A stretch of 42,742 nt of DNA from Phallusia fumigata (lineage: Eukaryota > Chordata > Ascidiacea > Phlebobranchia > Ascidiidae): NCBI GenBank assembly GCA_008931825.1, contig QXVZ01004007.1, forward strand, positions 1 through 42,742, in the 5' to 3' direction. The translations under genes and the position numbers were made by a program. Position 1 is the stretch's first letter. The number at the start of each line of letters is the position of its first letter. This document shows, one piece after another, positions 37,833-42,742 of this stretch. Below the pieces are notes generated by a model. The model was not told the origin of the DNA and searched no databases. It saw nothing but the letters and a program-made list of their open reading frames with translations.

Positions 37833-39665
37833 CTAATTGTGGTGTTGGTTGAAATACTGAGTGCATAGATGTACAACTGTAAATGTTGCAGCATTAACAG
37901 GAAATGCACGGAGTAGAGTTGATGTAATTCCCCTAAAAAAAGGACAGTAAAGCAAAGATCTTAAGAGTATTATGAATGGTTTTTGTACCTGAAAAATACC
38001 CCAGATCCTTCCTTTTTTTTCATTTGACAAGCACAGTCAATAATGCCGGAGTATTTGTATGGTTTGCCACCAGTACCGTCTGCTTGTATTCTGGATTTAA
38101 TGACGTCAACAGGATAGGTGATGGCCCATGATACCATTCCAGCAAGACCACCAGCCATCAGCATTTTTGAAATCCCTTCTTTTTTGTACATTTGTGAAGC
38201 TTCAAACTAAATCATTTACAAATTGTAAAATGCATTTTAGAAATTGGCCAAAAAATACGTCATTGTGCATTTAATCTGATTTTGTAGGAAAATAATCTCA
38301 TGATTACTAGGACTTGACCTATGGCGAGACTTAAAGTTCTTGTTAACATACCTTCAAAATCGTTGAAGTCAAAATATCATATGATGCAAAGTAAGATCCA
38401 AAAGCAGGAGTCTCACGTATTAAGGTGATTAACATGCCTCGATAGCACCCCTTTAATCCTTCTGCTCTGAAGGTCTTGCGCAGTACATCTACAGAACTGG
38501 TGTAAACCACCTATAAGACAGATTTGCTCAGTATGGTAAACAAACAAGACAACATCGACATGAAATGTTCATTAAAAGATAATTGTTTGGCTTATTTTTG
38601 CAGTTCTGTCAAAACATATTTTTGGTTACAAAAGTAATGACCGCAGCTAAACTGTTGCACAGGAAACTGTGTATGTACAAAGCCGTAAACAAAGTTTCAT
38701 ATGCTTGATAGTATGTACAAATTAGGGGGGACAGGCATTGTCAACCGTAACATAAACCAAAAGTTGCATTGGTACATAGATAACAATGGGCACATTACGT
38801 GTTTTTCAAATTATCCCATTGTGAGATGTGTGCCACACATTAACAATCGCCACTCAAAGCCCTACCTAAACTGAATGGCTTAGTTTAGCTTGGTCATAAC
38901 AACTTAAACGTTTAGTTTTGGCACAATTGCATGACCAAGCTTGGGTGCATTAATAAATTACAGCAACAACAACTGACCTTGTCCTTAATAACTTTGGTTC
39001 CAATACCTTGCACCTGCATTTTCGTTTTGGCAAGTTCCATTGGGGAACAAATGACACTTTGAACAGCACCAGCAAAGGCACCACTGGCAAAATGGGTGTA
39101 GGTAGTTTGTCGCCCAAAGGCGGCAATCACTTGGGCTTGCACACCAAAAACAATTGCATTTATAAAACTTAATCCCAATAGTGGTGAAGACATTCCCTTG
39201 AAGAGGCCATAAACCTGTTTTAAACAAAATGCAGGATACACATAATAAATCACTCCTATCAGCTAAACATTTTTGTTCAACATCAATGGAATTCTATTAG
39301 GATTTATGATTATAAGAAACAAAAGTTCTAGGGGTGTTTTAACACAATACCCAATTGATAGAATTGCATAGTAAATGCTTACACTTTCTTGTTTCACAAT
39401 AGTGGTAAAGCAATCCCATATTCCTCTGTATTTTCCAGGCTGAGTTTGAAGTCGAACCTAAAATAACAATGCAGAATTTATTATGTTTTACTATTTTTGG
39501 CATGTATAGTTCATTTTTAAAAAGCTTGCCTTTATTGTGTCAAGGGGTTGTCCGACCAGTACACCAGCCACCCCTAAACATTTTCTGTAATGTTAGAAAG
39601 CTTACAAAGAACAGGCAAATGACATTGTGCTTACCGCCTAGGCACCCAGACCCGAATTCAACCAT
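37833..39665 (-). CDS. SLC25A29: Mitochondrial carrier, SLC25A29 type (basic amino acid carrier)
   Basis: Seven in-phase exons encode 287 residues: 39635-39665, 39530-39573, 39383-39457, 38978-39214, 38352-38510, 37989-38206 and 37833-37932 (TAG). Length is normal for a carrier with six transmembrane helices. The three signature motifs are present: PLDTIK at 20-25, PMELAK at 108-113 and PVDVIK at 214-219. The blocks [36 protein letters not shown] and [14 protein letters not shown] match SLC25A29 better than the related SLC25A45 and A48. Human SLC25A29 moves arginine and lysine across the inner mitochondrial membrane; that substrate is inferred here. The second intron starts with GC (AAG then GCAAGC) rather than GT. 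The ATG lies 9 nt after an acceptor-like AG. Confidence 0.93.
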
Positions 39666-41424
39666 AATGTTTAGCTAAGGCAAGACATGATCAGTATGCA
39701 ACTATACTTTGATGTCCGTTATAACTAATCCATAATTACAATCAACAAATTAAAATTACAACATTTCAGCAAAGCCTTTTGAAAAAAGAAATTTATTAAT
39801 CACCATCTTACTGCATTTTTTCAGTGCATGTGAATCAAACTGCAAAAATACAGCATGTGTTGGTGTTAATATGGTAAAAGTGTTAAACATATGTTCATAG
39901 GTTCCTAAATAACACATAAAATAGATAGGAGGAACATTAACCTATTGCAACCAACAAAACACACCTAACCTGACTTTTAAGTTCAGCAAAATAACTTAAA
40001 GCTCACTTAAAGTCCTAATTTACAACTGAAACACTCTACAGTGTTTAGGGTACTGCTTCCGCTTTTCCTTGCAAGAAACTAAAATTCCACAGCAAAGGAA
40101 TAAATCGGGTTCAACAAAGGTTGGGATTGTTGATTATTTTAAACTGACTGTTGTGCTTCTAAAATGAAATCGACTAAAATGAGAAGGGAAAGTTCTGCGT
40201 TTTCCAGCGAGAAACGCCACCCATCAAAAATGTTCTTGACTCTACGAGAAAGGTGAATGGAAAAATTTGTAAACACCCTGAATTACCCATGCATGACGAA
40301 AGGACGCTGTGGTTCGCGCCTTTCATTGTGTATTTAATTCAACTTCTGTAAATATTTAAAGGACTTAAGTCATGCTTTTGGCACAGAACCATCTGACAAA
40401 ATAACCTCAGGTGGAGCTGTTGCTTCTGCAAACTGACTGCGGATAAGCGGTTTATTTTGAGGTACTCAATCAAAAAAATCACAACTTTTGACAAAAACGA
40501 ACTAAAGGCTCGCTTTTTGGCAGAAATGTATGCTGGGCCTGTCTTAGCCCGAAAGCTTTGACTTTGAGGTGCTCGAAACAACTAGAAACATGAAAATCCC
40601 CCATTGCAATCGTACATGGAAGAGCTCTTTACACTTTTATGATGCCCAAAAGCGCGGTGGACATCTATCAAAAACATCTACGATGGAATGGAAAGAGTTT
40701 ATTGGTTTAAAAAATTGTCTTTCATTTTAAACAGTAAGCTATCTATTTCGCAGATGGTTTGATATCGTTAAATTGAAGCAAAGAGCATTTTACACTCTTT
40801 GACTGAAGTACATTTAAATCACCTTGTGACAAATTAGACTTCTATGGCAGACGTCCCTCTTTGATAATTAAGTGCAAAACGTTTGTCGTCCCTGTAATGA
40901 AAAGTGCAGGCTAATGCTGCCACAGATCATCACAAAACCTGTCTCAATTACCTTATTTGATCAATTTCCTTTTTTATTCACTCAACCAAACACTGACTTC
41001 TACACCATCTGTTTATCTAACCATCCGATCAATTATATATTCCACAAGTAGTGTTTTTTGTCGACGTTTTTGTATTTATCGATGTTTAGCAACCAATCAG
41101 TTTGTAATTACGTTGTTTAACCTACGCAAAATGACACCTATGTTAGCTTTGGAACGAAGTTAGTGAAACCTTTAATTTTGATATCGCTAGTACATCCCTA
41201 ATTTCCAAAAATTAATTCGTCCTTCTCTTTACTCAGTTTTACCAAGTAAAATAAATAATTTTATTAATACACGGACTCATACATACCGAACAAAACAAAT
41301 GAATAAAAAACAGATCTAGACCCCAAAAATTGCTTGTATCGTTAAATCGAGCCGCACTTCTGACAGTATGGTCATTCTTCTCGAGCCCGTAATTAATCGG
41401 CTGTCACATCCGTAAAAAAAGCTA
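39666..41424. other. Intergenic stretch upstream of the carrier and downstream of the CaaX gene
   Basis: No gene can be supported. Small open frames at 40339-40581 (minus) and 40957-41163 (plus) have no recognisable content. A minus-strand AATAAA at 41260-41265, 160 nt after the stop at 41425, is a likely poly(A) signal for the gene to the right. The carrier promoter is expected near 39680-40350. Confidence 0.5.
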
Positions 41425-42741
41425 TTATTGAAGACAACAACCAATACAAGAACGCCTCCGCTTCTTCTTTCGTTTTAGTGGCGCGGCGGTTAGCGCTGGA
41501 TTGGTATTGTCACATTCTGGTATGGATTCGTCGGAATGAGCGGAAGCTGCATTTTCTTCCAATTTGCCTGTTTCGAAAAGGTTCTCGTCTGTGCGAACTG
41601 GAATTTCTGGATCATACGCTACTTTAGGTTTGTTACGAGTTGGTAAATTGCCGGCCGCTCCATTTTCTAAATGTTTTTGATTTTGTGACCCGGCGTTTAG
41701 TTCAACGGCCTCGACCACACTTCTTGTGTCCATAGTTGCGATTTCAACAGATGAGCAAACCGATGGCTCCTCCAATACTCTCAAAGTCTTTAAATTATCT
41801 GCCTTCACCTTTGGAGTAAGGCCAAATTTTGTACCAATGGTATTAGGTTTGACATTATTTTCCTGTGCCAACTTATCATGTTGTGATTTAACAAAAGTTT
41901 CTGACGTCGAACAACTGGCCTTGCAAAGCTTTCTGCGTCTTGGTGCTGGAATGATATCCCGAGTCGACTCAGGGTGTGTCGCAGAAAGGAGATATATTTA
42001 AGTTATTTTTAGCTTCTGTGCAAGCAGCTTTCGTCTGGGTGGTTTCGGTGGTGGGGTTTGCGTGCTACAGTCCCGGGTGTTTAGTGGAGCGATAATTTTT
42101 TCTATTTCACAAATCTTCCCCAATACGTCGCTGAGCGTTTTGTCAGTAAAATCTGCAGCAGAGCGCCCTAAAGTACCTTCATGGGCAGTTCCCAGTGGTT
42201 TCACTTTGATGTCGGTCCCCATGTCGACTTGGCTTTCTTTAAATGAGATCTTGTCCGAAAGTACACAACTGTCTGGTTCCAACTTATTGCAATACAAATT
42301 TGAGCAATTTATGATTTCTGTTTTGGTGCAGTATGGTTTCCAGCTTGATTTGCGCTTGGGTAGCATCCGACGAAACAGTTCTGTGGGTATCGCTGAGATG
42401 TGGGAAACCTCGCTTCGTTGAAGTTTCCGACGAGGTGGTTTTGGTGGTGGGGTTTGTGAGGTTGAATTTTTTTGTTGGATTCTGTGATCAGCGTTGTCAA
42501 CCAAGTGAAGAACTTTTGTGTAGTTTGGAGTATTGTGACGATTTAAACCTGCTTTGTGTACTTTTTTTGATCTTTCGCCATCGATGCCATGGAAAATATT
42601 TGCTTGTTGAGCGATGTACCGCATTTCGGTGTGCTTTTGGTCTGGGTAATTTACTGCAGCAGAATTTCTGACTGAGCAAAGCATTTTGCAAAGTGCTGCA
42701 ATGTTTTTGCCGTAAATGCCAGATTCGATGTAGAAAGCAAG
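41425..42741 (-). CDS. Proline-rich protein with polybasic CaaX-like tail, in-frame TAA, partial at 5' end
   Basis: One minus-strand frame runs from the window edge to a TAA at 41998-42000, and the same frame stays open for another 190 codons to a TAG at 41425. The first part carries TPPPKPPRRKL twice, next to STSQ and STQ; PxxP plus RR suggests SH3-binding sites. Just after the stop comes a third, weaker copy, PAPRRRKL, preceded by STRDII much as the second copy is preceded by NTRDC. The protein ends in KRKKKRRRSCIGCCLQ. A basic cluster and a C-terminal CCLQ fit prenylation (CaaX) with membrane anchoring. The first in-frame ATG after the TAA is 90 codons downstream, so the second part is unlikely to be a separate gene. 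The stop may be an assembly error, a polymorphism, a mutation or spliced out. I recognise no family. Confidence 0.6.
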
Positions 42742-42742
42742 T

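Noticed and set aside
40339..40581. 80-codon minus-strand frame
   Set aside because: No domain, no matching splice sites and no conserved features; more likely chance.

Overview
The window is eukaryotic nuclear DNA, AT-rich, with many short exons, GT-AG introns and compact genes. The protein repertoire (Mondo, YY1, EXT2 and SLC25A29 orthologues, close to vertebrate ones in sequence and with no sign of extra paralogues) and the heavy allelic divergence point to a tunicate. Ciona is the best guess, possibly C. savignyi; this is inference, because no species-diagnostic locus can be proven from the sequence alone.

Layout: (1) 478-4224, +: 3' part of a fibronectin-III single-pass receptor resembling CDON/BOC. 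(2) 7433-11709, +: a coiled-coil protein of the CCDC170 type in 12 exons. (3) 12983-23633, -: a complete Mondo (MLXIP/MLXIPL) transcription factor in 19 coding exons. (4) 25699-31132, -: a complete EXT2 heparan sulfate polymerase subunit in 11 exons. (5) 34367-37472, +: a YY1 zinc-finger factor in 6 exons. (6) 37833-39665, -: a complete SLC25A29-type mitochondrial carrier in 7 exons, including one GC-AG intron. (7) 41425-42741, -: a proline-rich protein of unknown function with a polybasic CaaX-like tail; its reading frame contains one in-frame TAA and runs off the window. Genes 2 and 3 are tail to tail, as are 5 and 6. I reconstructed the exons by matching splice sites to reading phase. Every listed gene closes in phase from its first listed exon to its stop.

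Between and inside the genes lie hAT-type non-autonomous transposons (two with perfect 8-bp target duplications), a dispersed modular repeat with internal units of about 122-125 bp, and six single-N assembly seams. At four seams the same sequence, slightly diverged, occurs on both sides. This fits overlapping haplotype contigs that were not merged.

The genes do not form an operon or a pathway. They are unrelated housekeeping, signalling and regulatory genes. I found no new multi-gene system. The points most worth checking are the altered Mondo DNA-binding basic region, a YY1 without a recognisable REPO segment, the in-frame stop in the CaaX gene, the allelic seams that duplicate part of a Mondo exon, and the modular repeat family.
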